Shown here piece by piece: positions 39,101 through 52,200 of a stretch of DNA of 64,000 bases. The stretch lies in contig NC_083598.1 of assembly GCF_020882245.1 (NCBI RefSeq), forward strand, positions 28,867,858 to 28,931,857, read 5' to 3'. The notes below the pieces were generated by a model that saw only the letters and a list, made by a program, of their open reading frames with translations, searched no databases and had not been told where the DNA came from. Every line of letters starts with the position of its first letter. The stretch's first letter is position 1. The DNA comes from Rhopalosiphum padi. Lineage: Eukaryota > Arthropoda > Insecta > Hemiptera > Aphididae. Position numbers and translations under genes: made by a program.

Positions 39101-39405
39101 TAAGCATAACAATCTATTGACTTGAGTCGTTTGACATCAGGCATTTTATACCTCAACTTGTACTCATAAACGTGATGTTCATTTTTAGCATATAATATAA
39201 ACAAAGAGGGGCTCAACCACAGGTTGTCGTCAGTAACGCTCAAGACTCTCAATCCAAATAAATGTCTGGCCACCGGGCCAATGTTTAATAGCTTCGAGGT
39301 CTCTATAATTACATCTTCCACAGTCGTGTTGATGGTGACAGGTAACTCGTGAGGAGTCGCTTGGACAGCTACGTGTACTTTGATCGAAATGGACGAATCC
39401 ATCAT
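30154..39405 (-). CDS. hop: JAK tyrosine kinase (hopscotch-type)
   Basis: Eighteen coding exons, 39405-38647, 38589-38339, 37906-37787, 37683-37532, 37398-37276, 37203-37067, 37007-36795, 34781-34657, 34504-34351, 34271-34124, 34051-33944, about 33567-33485, 33408-33331, 32008-31898, 31273-31145, 31082-30909, 30725-30556 and 30493-30154, give about 1124 aa. The order is: FERM (about 1-330); SH2-like (about 340-430, GSFILRQS); pseudokinase JH2 (about 480-725), with VVVKLF, HGKIR instead of HRD and LTDPG instead of DFG; a long polar linker; and JH1 kinase (about 850-1124) with GQGFYGVV, VAVK, HRDLATRN, SDFG and an EKYYY activation segment. All catalytic residues of JH1 are present, so it should be active. 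JAK binds cytokine receptors at the membrane and phosphorylates STAT. The first ATG is followed at once by another (MMDSS). Exon 12 must use a weak GTTCGT donor to avoid a stop. Two introns carry transposons. Confidence 0.94.
32596..33272. mobile_element. hAT-type MITE in a JAK intron, 8-bp target duplication
   Basis: The element covers 32604-33264 (661 bp), starting CAGTGGCGTCATTT and ending with the exact inverse AAATGACGCCACTG. It is flanked by ATTCAAAT at 32596-32603 and 33265-33272. No transposase frame. Another MITE is nested inside. Confidence 0.92.
32970..33148. mobile_element. Nested hAT-type MITE, 8-bp target duplication
   Basis: The element covers 32978-33140 (163 bp), with perfect 13-bp inverted ends CATAGGTGGACAT and ATGTCCACCTATG. 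It is flanked by GTAAGAAG at 32970-32977 and 33141-33148. It sits inside the 661-bp hAT MITE, so it inserted later. The ORF crossing it on the minus strand is spurious. Confidence 0.9.
34955..36660 (+). pseudogene. Decayed Jockey-like LINE ORF2 in a JAK intron
   Basis: Scattered in-frame pieces match the order of Jockey-type ORF2. At 34979-35225 there is VDQTIAKLSNDIQKTA then ISLELRQLIAEKRRSRSKWQ, the endonuclease-RT linker. Around 35440-35600 comes SACSDKEKADIFTK-like text, and around 35850-35910 NFQFGFCSHHATTHQL, the RT finger motif. Around 36300-36480 comes PIPIKIILYKTLLQPIW and WGSAKN, the region beyond RT. Stops, frameshifts and deletions break it throughout. It lies antisense to JAK and is not an exon. 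Confidence 0.7.
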
Positions 39406-41051
39406 TTCGCAGTGTGACGGTTGGACACCGGTATTATTTCCCCGCGGCAAAAAACTACGAACATTCAACAATTAACTATATTTTTCAATGAAACACACCC
39501 GATCCGCAGATTATAAAAGATTCGATTATTGGTTATACAAATGAATATAAGGATGCAGATGTTCCTTTTTTAGTGGGGCATAATAAGCGTAACGACGTAT
39601 TTCCAAGAAAATCACGACAAATAATCAGAAACCGTAAACACTCATTATAAATTATAATAGTCTTGTAATCGCCAATCGGCATTCGGCACATATCATTATT
39701 ATTTATTACTTTTTATTATTATTTTTTATGGTAGGCATTATTATTATTATTATTTATTAATTTATTATTTACTCACTCAACACGGTAACCCAGCCACGGG
39801 ATACGGTCGTGCCGCGGTATCTTAATAATAATAATAATATGTCAATACGTTGATAAGTGGTGTCCAATATTCTCTGGAAGATTAGATCGGCGGTGTTGCG
39901 TATGACGTAGCCTGTTGTAGTAAGGTGCAATAAGGTAGTTTTAGCCGTTTCAGCTCTAGCCTAGACCATAAAAAATATAAAATATAATATGATAAATAAC
40001 CCCTATTAACACAGAACAATATGCTAAAAAATATTAATAATGGACGGCCAGATTAATGCGAAAGCACAGAATAGATACAATATTTTGATTTGCTATTTTC
40101 TGTGGTTTTAGAATGATAATGATACCCGTCGTCTGATAGATCAGTTTACAGTTTTCCATGTAATAGCAGATGACACCGGGCAAAGATAAAAAGACCAAGG
40201 GGCAGCAATAAAATATTTCGAGATAAATATTAAAATATTAAATATTATGTTCGTGATTACGATAGATGTTACGAACTAATAGTCAATAAATAGTTGATGC
40301 ATTTCTATTTGTCGGCATTTTGTCAACAATTTTACTTTAAAGTGAACTGAGTTTAGAAGTTAGAAGTCTGGAGTTCTCAACTAGTGTTTACATAAGCCTA
40401 TTAACTTTAACTAAGTCTATTACTGTTTACTACGTTTATCATTATCAATAAAAAACTGACAAATAAACATATTTTTTTATGTATGTTGTGGTTCTCGATC
40501 ATATAGTTTATGATCTAAGATTCAATGGATGCTGTGATACGCATATCTGTGGACCACATATAGATAATAATTTAGTTTATTATATACATAGACAAGACAT
40601 ATAATATGTCTATGATTATATATTATCTTAACTGCATCGAGATAGATAACAATATTGTTATCTATCTCGATGCCAAACTGTGGATTCGACTATCAACAAG
40701 TGTAAACAGTAAACACTAAACGACTATCAGATTTTTTTACACAAAGCGGCACAGATTACAGTCGTTAGTCCATTAACGAATGTCTAATGAAGTATTCACT
40801 GTATTATTTATTTTCGTGGTAACGAACTAACTACTTACGAGACTCGGGGAAAGACTTAAGTGTTTTGAACTTGGGTAGTGTAAATTGTGATGTTAAAACT
40901 TACCAACTCTAAATAGATTAGTTTACATAAGCTGGAATTCATAACGGTTTAAATTAATCGAATATATCATTTAAAAAAATATTCTATAATACCTATGTAT
41001 GTCTGTAATTTTTAATTGTATAAAAAGATATATTAATTTAAATATAAAATT
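39406..41051. promoter_or_regulatory. Divergent upstream region of JAK and LSM10, with palindrome cluster
   Basis: 1.65 kb between opposed start codons. The JAK-proximal part (39406-39960) has ATT-rich tracts and a less AT-rich patch at about 39780-39910 that could be promoter. The middle (40500-40680) holds stacked inverted repeats, including a perfect 40-bp palindrome. No supported gene. Confidence 0.5.
40634..40673. repeat. Perfect 40-bp palindrome
   Basis: Each arm is GCATCGAGATAGATAACAAT, followed directly by its exact reverse complement with no loop; the centre is AATATT at 40651-40656. A weaker hairpin with 8-bp arms, CATAGACA and TGTCTATG (40587-40614), sits just to the left. The DNA could extrude a cruciform. 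Function unknown. Confidence 0.95.
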
Positions 41052-41615
41052 ATGGAGAGAAAGACTCGTAGGATGAAAATGAAGACAGTGGAAAGTTTAG
41101 TCTGTTTAGTAAAATCAGTAGAAAATCAATATACTACTATTGATTTACAAAACGAAACTTCTGTGTATGGACTTGTTAAAGAAGTTGATTGGTACCTATT
41201 ACATAAGTATTAATATTTATAGTTAGAAAATAAAAAATTTTAATTTTTGTTAATATGCTTTATAGTGATATGAACGTGACCTTATGTGATGTTACTCTTA
41301 CTGATCCAAATGGTAATAGATATTCCTGTGATAATTTTTTTTTAAAATCAAGATTGATACGTTATGTTCATTTATCTCGAACAGTAAGTTGAAACAATAA
41401 TATTAAGTAGGTACAATTTTAAACGAAATTTATATTTGGTGTTCCTCTAGATTGATATATTTCAAGCTATGAAAGGCGTAATTAGAAAAACATTTCCTGC
41501 TAGAGTTAAGAAACCAACAGCTTATTCCTTCAAGAAAAAGAAAACAATGGCTAGACAAGAACAACTTAAAAGGGAAGTACAAAATATGAACAGTAGTAAA
41601 GATGATAAATCCTAG
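41052..41615 (+). CDS. LSM10: LSM10, U7 snRNP Sm-like protein
   Basis: Three exons join in phase: 41052-41191, 41266-41383 and 41451-41615, giving 140 aa. The Sm1 motif is visible as YTTIDLQNETSVYGLVKEVD, CDMNVTLCDVTLTDPNGNRY, then the Sm2 motif FFLKSRLIRYVHLS. These match LSM10 (TTVDLRDES...NIRLAKVTYTD...VRYVHIP in mammals) better than SmD1. LSM10 pairs with LSM11 in the U7 snRNP, which directs 3' end cleavage of replication-dependent histone mRNAs. The C-terminus is a basic tail (FKKKKTMARQEQLKREVQN) without the GR repeats of SmD1. The upstream Met at 41052 is used; a second Met lies seven codons in. Confidence 0.88.
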
Positions 41616-43216
41616 TTATATTATACATTGTTAATTTAAGATATTTTTTTAATTGTAGACATCAGATATGATTAAAAACTAGTTTTTCAATATAATAATT
41701 ATGTATGTCATAGTTTGCTTTAAATACGCTAACTAAAATATACATCTGAATATAATATATTTTACTTTTTATAAAAAAAGTTATTTAAATTATTTTTATA
41801 AATTTTTTTGAGAAGTGCATCAACTTTAAAATACATTTAAAACTAACTTATATCGTAATTTAATAATTCATATAACTATAATCAGTATCTAAAAATCTCT
41901 AAAAGTAGTTAAAATGGAGTATACTTCATCAATTTTTATTTTAAATTATTAATTTATTTGAATAATCCTATAACTGCAATGTAATACATATTATACATAG
42001 ATTATTATGTTCTTTAGAACTTAATATACTGTTATAGTCAGAAATAATTATAAATAAATTATGTATAAACAAGTGAGTATAGGATTGGTTGAGGACCCAG
42101 TTATTAAATAGATAGGTATGTACTATAGAGAACATTTTATAATATTTAAATCAACTGTGGGAACAATACTAAGAACCACCATAAAAAGTTATCATATAAA
42201 TATTGTAAAAAAATTATTATATATTAAAGGATATTGCATTGAATTATTCATAGGATATAGTACAAATAATTGTTAGTTGGTAATTATCAACATATGATTA
42301 TTATAATTAGGACTATAAACCACAATAACTTAATATGTTTCTAAATTAATATGTTATTATCTATTTCCTGTATAAATAAAAATCCATAATATATTTTACA
42401 TAAAATTTATAAATAGTAATACATCACTGATTTTTTTTTATTATTGTGTAGAAATTAAATACAAAAATAGTTATTTACTAAATTAAGTGTTATAATGAAT
42501 TTATTTCACTAGTATTTTAATCTATTTATTGCATGTAATGTCTACATAAGACACAACAAACATTTTAACTACATCTAAGTATTGGTTAAAATTATAAGTA
42601 AAATAATTTTTTTTCTATGACAATCATACTCAAGCTCATGAATAAAAAATAAAAATATATTTTACATCTATTGTATAAAAACTTGTTACCTCCAGGCACA
42701 TATACAAAAAAGAAATTTGGTTGAGGGGGGGGGGTTACAAAATTTAACAATACAAATTGTGCCGCAACATAATAAAATAATTTTTTCCTCGTTAATCGAG
42801 GTTTGACCCCCCTCTCCCTGTATACGTGCCTGGTTACCTCTAATATGAAAATGATAAGATCTAAAAAAACATTTGTCAAATAACTGAACATAGTATTTAT
42901 AATTAGTTATTACAAGTTACTGGTTGAAAGAAAATACAAAGATTAGGTTTAATTAATTTGTGCATAATCATTTTTTTAGATGATTATAGTGTACTGATCC
43001 TATTCAAATTATCCTTATTTAAAGTAAAATATATAATAAATATGTAATAAATAATATTTATTTATATGGTTAATTTAATATTTTTTTATACATATATATT
43101 GGGGTTTTATTCTTTATATAAAAATTGTCAGTTTTTTTTTAAGTAAAGTATATATTTTATTCTAATTTATTACACTATGCAAAGTTATTCTTTTAAAGTA
43201 ATACACTTCCATTATT
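41616..43216. other. Tail-to-tail spacer, LSM10 to unc79
   Basis: Very AT-rich DNA with the 3' UTRs of both genes and one clear hAT-type MITE (42693-42832). No coding region seen. Confidence 0.6.
42685..42840. mobile_element. hAT-type MITE, 140 bp, 8-bp target duplication
   Basis: The element covers 42693-42832. The ends CAGGCACATATACA and TGTATACGTGCCTG are inverse with one mismatch. The duplication is GTTACCTC at 42685-42692 and 42833-42840. It contains a G-run and a C-run that also pair. The same family seems to have inserted at 62970-63132. Confidence 0.92.
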
Positions 43217-46200
43217 TTAAACATTATAAAATTCATTGACTTGAGATGATTGAAGTTCAATTTGTGCCATTTTAAACTGTAATGTTTGTAACCATTTAAG
43301 AGTATCTAAATTTACTTCTGATTTAGAAAGATCAGATCTAGGCTTCATTGTTGGAGGTTCTCTAGGTTCAAATTCAATACATGTATCTAAACGTAATTTC
43401 ATATGGCCCGGTAACTGTAATCAATAAAAGATTTATAATTTATTACTAAATATATATTAGGTATATATGCTTTGTACTCCTCACAACATATTCAATTTAA
43501 TATGTCAAGATATAATTAATGTATTAAATACAATTATACCTTTATATTTTTATCAGTAAATAAAACCTCTTTCCACATAGGTATAAGTTTACACAATGTT
43601 ACTGTACGACACTCCAATAATGCTTCAAGTAAACTCAAAAAATGTAAGTTTACCATTTCTCCCATCTAATATAAATAAATATACATAATTTTAAATTGTT
43701 TATTGTTTATATTAATAAGAGTAATATTTTTCTTATGATTGATAAAAATTTAACATACCGTTTTAGATTTTGAAGACAAGTTTAGCATACTTTGAGTAAC
43801 CTTATTCCAAAAATCATGTAATATGTTCATTGTAAATGAATGGTGATCACCAGCTGTTACCATTTGTTGAGCTGTTTGTTCCATATAAATTGTCCACAAC
43901 TAATAAATATTTATCATTATTATGTTTAAACTTTATGGATTTTGTTTGGTGGTTATAGACATATGAGTCTTATTTTATTATTTGTATAATTTTTCATAGT
44001 TACTTGACAAAGAACAAAGGCATGGAAAAGAGATGACATATGAATAACTGATGATTTTGATTCTTCTGCAAATCCTGTCATTATTACATTAACATGATCA
44101 GCTATTTGACATGAAACATCTTGAGATAGTGGTAGACAAGGTCTATTCTGCATTGTAGTATATGAGAGTGATCCAATTAGAATCCAAGATAATAAACGTA
44201 TATGACTGAGACAATCCGAGAAGTCTTTACAATTGTATATAAATAATCTAAAATAAACATTTATTAAACACTATAAATAATTATATAAAATAATGTATAT
44301 TAAATATAATGTTAAATCTTAATATATATATATTGTATTGGTTATAAATATAACTCCTACAAAATAAATAACAAATTAGTTTTAGTTATAATTAATGTGA
44401 TAAAAAAAAACAAAAAAATTTACCCAATAGTTTGTATCTCATTAGGTCCATAATATAACCAAGGGAATATCTTATGTAGTGATCTTGCATCTCGGGTGTT
44501 ACTTTTTAATAATTCTAATGACAGGTACTGAGACATACCAGCTTTCACAGTACTTCCAAACGTATCCTCATTAATTCCTTCTTCGGGTGTTGTACATCGA
44601 CTCTAGACATATTTATAGATTTACATTTGTAATATAATATATTTAAATAAATTATATTTTTAGAATAAACCTTTAATTTTGTTAAAGTATTAAAATCTGT
44701 TAAGAAATCTAAAATATCTTGTAAATTATTCCGCAGAAGTTCTGAAGCACCTGTTGGTACACTAGTTACAATTGCTGGAAATGTTGGCACTATGTTATCA
44801 ATTGCTGAGCATTCTGGTAATATTCCACCGATATCCTAAACAATTGTAATAATAATGTACATTAAATTTATTCATAATGTATTAGATATGTTTTTTATTA
44901 ATATTACTTGAAGTATAAATGAAACATAAACCAAAAGGTTGTTATTAAGATTTTGTGTTTTAAATTTTAATGCTTGTATTAACTCTACTGTGACAACTCT
45001 TGTTAGTATTGTTTTTTCTCTTTCCTATGCATTAAAAATGAAAGTATATTGTTTATTAAGATTCATTTTCATTATAGTTATAGTATTTATACAATGTAGT
45101 ATTCAACAGTTCTTACTCTTGCAAATGTTTTGTAACTTGAAGAACAAAGGTCAACTAATAAATAATAATTAATATAGTGTTGTTGAAGGGCATAAGTTAA
45201 TATTTTTGAAAATGGATCCAAAATACTCTAAAAATACAAAATATAATAAATTGTTATTAAAAAGATATTAGTTACTATAACAAGGCAAAAAGTGTTTAAT
45301 TTTTGAACATAATAGTATACCTTAGTTGAAATAATTCCTGGTATTCTCAATACTATAATCATCAACTTTAATATAAAATTAATATTTTCAAAACTACTTA
45401 TTGTTAATTGAATTTTTCTAAACAATGTGTCAAATTGATTCAGAATGGTTGTCCATATCAATGTTGATGTGGTGGCTATAGTATCTGTAGTTAATATATC
45501 AATATAATATGTAATATTGGATAACATTATACAACAATCATCTGTTGACAATGATTTTTTAGAATTTAAAACCTGAAAATTATATTTTTAATTAATATAC
45601 TAAATTATGAGAAAGAAGTAATAAAAACCCAAAGTATTACACCCTAAATGGGTCATCTTAAGTGACTTATGATGACAAAACATGGATTTTATAATTTTTT
45701 ATACATAGAAAACTCTGAAATTTAAAAATATGTATGAAAGATTTTTCAATGAAAATAAAACAACTTTATTTTAATGGGTTTTTGACATTGTCTTATTATA
45801 TAAATAGTGTGATTCGCCATGCTACCCATCCATACTGTAAATATTAAAAATCTATCGAATCAATGCACAGAAAATACTCTTCTTTATAAAATATAAATAG
45901 GTGCTTTTGTCCTAAACTGAACCAGATAGTTGTAATCTTGGAAATACGGAGTATCTTTGTTCCTATATTATGTGGGAAATAGACAGAGAAAACAAATGCT
46001 GGTGTAGTGGCCCCTTAAGTAATTACTAGGAAACGGATTTTATTGTTATAAAAAATCAATATATGTAATATATCAATTTTTCTTAAAATATGGAATAATA
46101 AATCCAAAATATGTAAATATTAAAAAAATGTAATAGTGTTGAAAATTACAAAAAAATAAATATTTTATAAATAAAAGTATTACAAATGATGTAGGTATAT

Positions 46201-49200
46201 AAAATTATGAATATTAATCTGGAACAAAGCAATGAGAAACAACATATTTACATATTGTTGTAGGTTTACAAATAAAAAATTACGACAGTTTGGTCGGAGA
46301 ATAATTGGCTAAAGGGCCGTTAACATAAACAGATGTGATAGGGGCATAATCCTTATTCACTATATCAGAAGGAGTGTATTCAATTTTCAAAGATCCTTTT
46401 TGAATTTTTCCTATTAAAATATCTCTGTCAAAAATGATATATTTTGTTGTTTTAGACGAAGTAAATTATGTTAAACGTCGTCAAAAATGAATGAAAAAAT
46501 CAAAAATTACTAAAATAAGTATTTATACCTAATTATGTAAAAATATGTAAAATAAATTTGGGTTTATTTCAATTAAAATGATCTAAATTGTACACATTTT
46601 TAATCAGATTTAAAATATCTCATTCCAATAAAAATTTATATTTACAACAAAATCCGTTCCTTAGTAATTTCTAACTTGAGTACAACATGTTTTATAAAAC
46701 TTTAAAATGAGCATGCATTAATCTCCTAAGAAAATTACTAAATATATCCAGAATGAAACAAATTTAAAGGCTGAATAAATAATTTTTCGAAGTGAATTTT
46801 TTTTTATATATCGTTTCTGTCCACACCTATTTTGTTTTATTAATGAGTTACTCAAATTTTGATTTTTAGAATTTTTAATTGCTTAGATTTTTATACTAAT
46901 TACAAAGTATTCTGTGGTGAGTCAAACTTTTTTTCAAATTATGACTTACTTGTTTTACTGTAAAATTCCAAGCAGATAATTTTTTCAAATAAAAATTGAT
47001 CTATTTAGTTCAAAATTCAAATAATAGTTTTCGAATTATTAAAACGTATGTATGTATCGAGTGACTTTTTTATCAAACAACTTATTATTTCAAAATCTAA
47101 AATTAAATCTCGGAAATTAAAAAAAAAAAAAACAATGAATAAATGAGGGTTAACATGCTTATTGATGAATCAATTTATATACAAAACTAAATAACTATTT
47201 TTTGTAAATATTATATTTATGTTAAAAGATAATATTTTTTCCCACTTCTCAACTCTAAAATAATGTTTGTCTATCTTAATATGAATATTATAACGTGTAA
47301 TCAAAAATAAAATTTTTATTTTTTTTCCAAAAATTTCCTTTTTTATACTCGTGAAAACTGTACTCAGGTAAATTAGATTGTAGTTCCCTTAACATTAATT
47401 TAATATATATAATATGTTACTTACTTCTAGAACCATTTGTAATGGTTCGATAGGATTCATTTCATTAAAGTCCATTAAAGCTTGTATAATACTCTTAAAG
47501 AAATTATTATCATTGCTTTCTATAATTATAAAATGATTTATATTATTGATATAAAATAATATAACTTATTGTATTAAATTATTATGAATATTACCATTAT
47601 GTTTCATTTGAAATATTTGAGTAAACACTCCATTTGGTGCAAGTTGATAAAGAATACATCTTAAGAATTTTTTTGCAATACTAGTGGAACCGCATGGCAA
47701 AAACTTTTGACTTTCTTTTTGCCATAGAAAAGTAGGTTTAGAGTGACATCTATTATTCAAAATTGCATACGTAAAAATTAAAAATACCAAACAAGACAAT
47801 ATTTAAGTGAGTACTTGGCTAATATAGTTAGTATTTCAGGTAAAAGACATGCAGCAACTGAAGGAGCTCGGTGTACAAAAGTTCCCAACAACACAATGCA
47901 AAGACCAATTTCATCATCGCTATACTCTTCTTTGCGCGTTCCGCAATCACTACACCTATAAATAAATATTATAATTTATTATTTCTGTACTTATGTACTT
48001 TTTACATATTAATTATTAAACACAATGTATACCTTTCTTGTATACAATCTATTCCGATGCGACTTGTGCTATTGCTAACATTTTTATATGAAGAGAAAGC
48101 TTCATATATTGGAGACTCTGAATTTTGAGCATGGATATTTCTAAATAGATTTGTTGAAAAAAAAATTATTACATAACATTTATGGCATAGTAAATTATTG
48201 AATATTATTAATTGTTATTTAGAAATTAAAAATGTTAATAATTAATTAGAAGAAAAAAAATAGATTTTATAAAGTTACTTTTGTCATGTAACTTTAATGT
48301 ATATAATGAACTCATTGTCGTTGATAAAAATTATAACAATATGTAAACCACAATATTATACATAATTATACATTTATACATATCATCAATATCAACAGTA
48401 AAATGAATTTTATAAAACATTTTTATCATTAGAAAACATGAAACAATATCATTAATCAATTACTTTATTAATTACTTTACATTTGAAAATTACTATTTAA
48501 AAACAGGTACTTAATAAAAGTTTATTCTAAAAGTCAAGACAGAGATACTTCAAGATTTTTGTAGGATAGTAAATATTATAAATCCTTATAAAATACCTTT
48601 TATTTTTTCAGTATGAAGTAAAATTCAAAAGTAGTTAACTAAATTTAAATTTCTAAATATATTTAGTCAATCTGATTAAAGACGAGTAATGAACATATCT
48701 TTAGTTAAATTTATATAAACTAAGTCAATTTGAGAATTATTAAGATATTATAAATTTAAAAAATATCAATCATTGAATCAGTTTAATTTTAAGCAAATAA
48801 AACCTTAGTATTTTAAGATAATCAAATGATAAATGATTTAAATACTCACTACAAAATTACTTCTACTTAGGAAACATGGGTTTGAACAACTATGTTGTCA
48901 TTATTGATACATAGTAAAGATCGCACATACTAGTATAATTTAAATCTTAATCTTATTTAATTTTTAGTTAACAAATTAGTCAAAATCTTTAACACTTTCA
49001 ATGCGATGATGCATATACATGTCAACAGAGTTTATTCCATTGGGCCAGTGACGCGTTTACATGTCAGTAACATGTACTCCGCCATAATTTTATCGATTTT
49101 ATTTTAATTAACTCTGAAATGTACACCGGCTGTAGACAATAAACTCTAAATTAAAATCTATAGTTGGTTTGAGTTTTTGTTATTTTTAGATTCGTGTTAT

Positions 49201-52200
49201 CGAATCATCGCGTCACGGTATGAACAGCGCGGCGTCGCGATATAACCTACGAAATCATGGACGGCGTTGAAAGTGTTAATAAATATTAATTAAATCTAAT
49301 TCAGTTAACTTGTATTCTATAAATCTTTATTATATTACTTATAGTTAGAACTCTTTTGAGAGTCATTTCCATGAGCCATGGAGCGTCGTGCAGAAGAAAG
49401 ATTTGATGATTTGTTGTCTTCTGGACTATCTAGTGCACTTTGTTTTGTTAATTTCCGTGGACTATGTGGATTTTTCTAAATAAAACAAAAAGTATTATTT
49501 ATATTCAAGTTATTTAAATTAAATTTTTGAAGTATATTAGAATTATCTATATGTATATATATAATTTTTTTTACTGAATCAAATTTAAAAAAGCAATATA
49601 TCATGTATAACAAAATCTATTTAGATTCAATAGAAAATGATTATATCTAATTCAGTTTATTTTATGCATGTTAATAAATAATATTAATATAATATACTTG
49701 TTCTTTTTCAGAACTATCTTCTCTATTTAGAGATGATGATTGTGATGCTGAGTCTATGTCTCCTAATCCAAAAGTCTTGTTAATTTTTTGCACCAGATTA
49801 ATAGTTGTTCCAATTGGTAAAAGACGTTCTTGTACTGGAATTTCCAATGGTTTTTTTTCTATATTAACCTCCAATTTAAATCCCAAATTAGTTTGAATTT
49901 CAGTAGTCGATTCTAAGAATTTAGATTTTTATTATTATTTTAAATTTCAGTAAACATAAGTATTTAATATATAATATAAGCATATTATAATTATTATAAT
50001 TTAAAATCATAAGATTATGTTATTACCTTTAGAAAAAGATGAGTTTTTATGAACTTTCATTTTTGATAGAGGAGACTCAGGACAGTTATATAATTTAGGA
50101 GTTGGTTTTTGTAGTAATATTTTATCTTTTATATTTGAAACAATTGGTGGGTGAGATGTAACAGAAGAAGATGACGTAGACGTTTGACTGATGTCTTTTG
50201 GGTTATAAAATGTTGTTTGTTTTTTTTGTACATCAATTACTTCTTCAGATTTTCTGTAAGAATAATCATTAGCTGTTATATATTTAGTAATAAGATAATT
50301 TACACAAATCAGAATATTATACATCGTAAAACAAAAATTGGTTTAAAGAATTAAAACCTAATAAATATAAAAAGATAAAAGAATATTATAGTTAATAAAA
50401 TAAAAATACTACAATTACAATACAATAAAACTGATATTATAATTACAGTTTAATGTTATACTCAATAATAAACCACATTTTTCTAATGAGTAAAAATTTA
50501 AAAAATTCATTGACTACTAAAATTGTTTAAATTAAATTTATATTTATACTCATAAACTGATAATTACTTTAATGTTGTGTTTATTTCAGGTGATGAAGTA
50601 GAAGTTGTTCCTAAGATGGGTTGAGATAAAAAATTTTGTTGATTAGCCACACTAATTATTGCCGAAGTTGCTAACATTTTCATTCCTTCTTTTACACCCC
50701 ATTTATCTGCTTTCTACTTAAATTATTTAAATTAATTTTCTTATGATTATTGGTTAATATGAATATATTTTCTTACATCAACATTATTTTCATTAGACCA
50801 AAATGATCGAAGTGGTCCTTTTTTATTAAAAGTCTCGTCTGCTGACTCGTCAAATGATCCCTGAAATGCATATAAAAATAATAAATACTGATTATAATAA
50901 ACTATCTTTATCATATTATTCATAGTTGACAATATAAGAAAATATATTGAATGGGTAGTTCTGTGTTTTGTGTGTTTATTTATAATTATAAGAAAAAAAA
51001 ATGTATAATTAAATAGGTACACAAAACGGCAAGTTGACCAATTTTTTAAAAGCTTTTAATTAAAAGTAACTTTTTAATTTTTAAACGTGTAAATACATAC
51101 ATGTGAACTGTAATGGCCAGTTGTACTATCTGATTTATATTTTTCCGGAGCAATGGCTAAATCTGATTCTGTTTCATCTGGTTCAGTTGAGCCACTAATT
51201 TAATTATTTAAATTAATTTTAGTTACATATGTTGGAATAAACTGTATAAAAAGCATACGTAGATCCTTGTTTATGAGGAGTTCTTTTATGAAATGAAATG
51301 TCTTCTTCCCAGTGAGTTTCCATACTTGTTGGATATTTTCTTGAGGTAGATGGCTGGGATTCATACAATTTTTGCGATTCCATGTACAAAGATTCGCCAT
51401 TTTTTTCAACTAGAAGGTATTCAATAAAAATATTGTGCTGTGGAAAGCATTTAATTTAATTTAAACAACAAACCTTTGGTTTTCGAGGTATCTGGCATAA
51501 CAACTGTTGGAGGTATTCTATTACACACATGTTGTTGTGCATTCAGTGTATTCAAAACAATTTCCATTAATGACACTACAAGAAGGCTGACTGGTTCCTT
51601 ATCAAAATTGTACTAAAATAAAATATGGATAAATTAATCAGAACCCAGTAAAATGTTTTATTTATAAATAATATACCTTATACAAAAAAACCATTACAGA
51701 CATGAGCCATGACTTTCTAGCCATTGGTTCTAAAAACCATAAAGAATAAGTAGCATTGATAGAATGTGTTTCAGGTGAAGGGCAATATTGAAGTAATAAC
51801 AGTGCAGTTGGTGCAATAACGTGGCCCATTGTAAAATTTTGGTCTAACATTTGTGGTAAATTTGACAAAAATGAATTAAAAACTGGTAAAACCCTAAAAT
51901 ATTTTTTTAACATGATAAATAAATAATATTTTTTTTAAATATTTCATATATTATATAAGTACCTTAATTTATCTGGTGGTATTATAAATCCTTTTTCATT
52001 GTAATTATAGCCCAATAATAAGTATAAATGCTGTAACACAATACCTTGAACTCTTATTCCATGTTTTGATTCTTCTGGATATGCCTATTATGAAGAAATT
52101 GATGGTTTCATAAATGTTAAATTGATTAAAATACTTTAAATTACATGCTCGGGTCTTGACATGTATTGCATGAGCAAAAAAACAATCAGACTGCTTGTCT

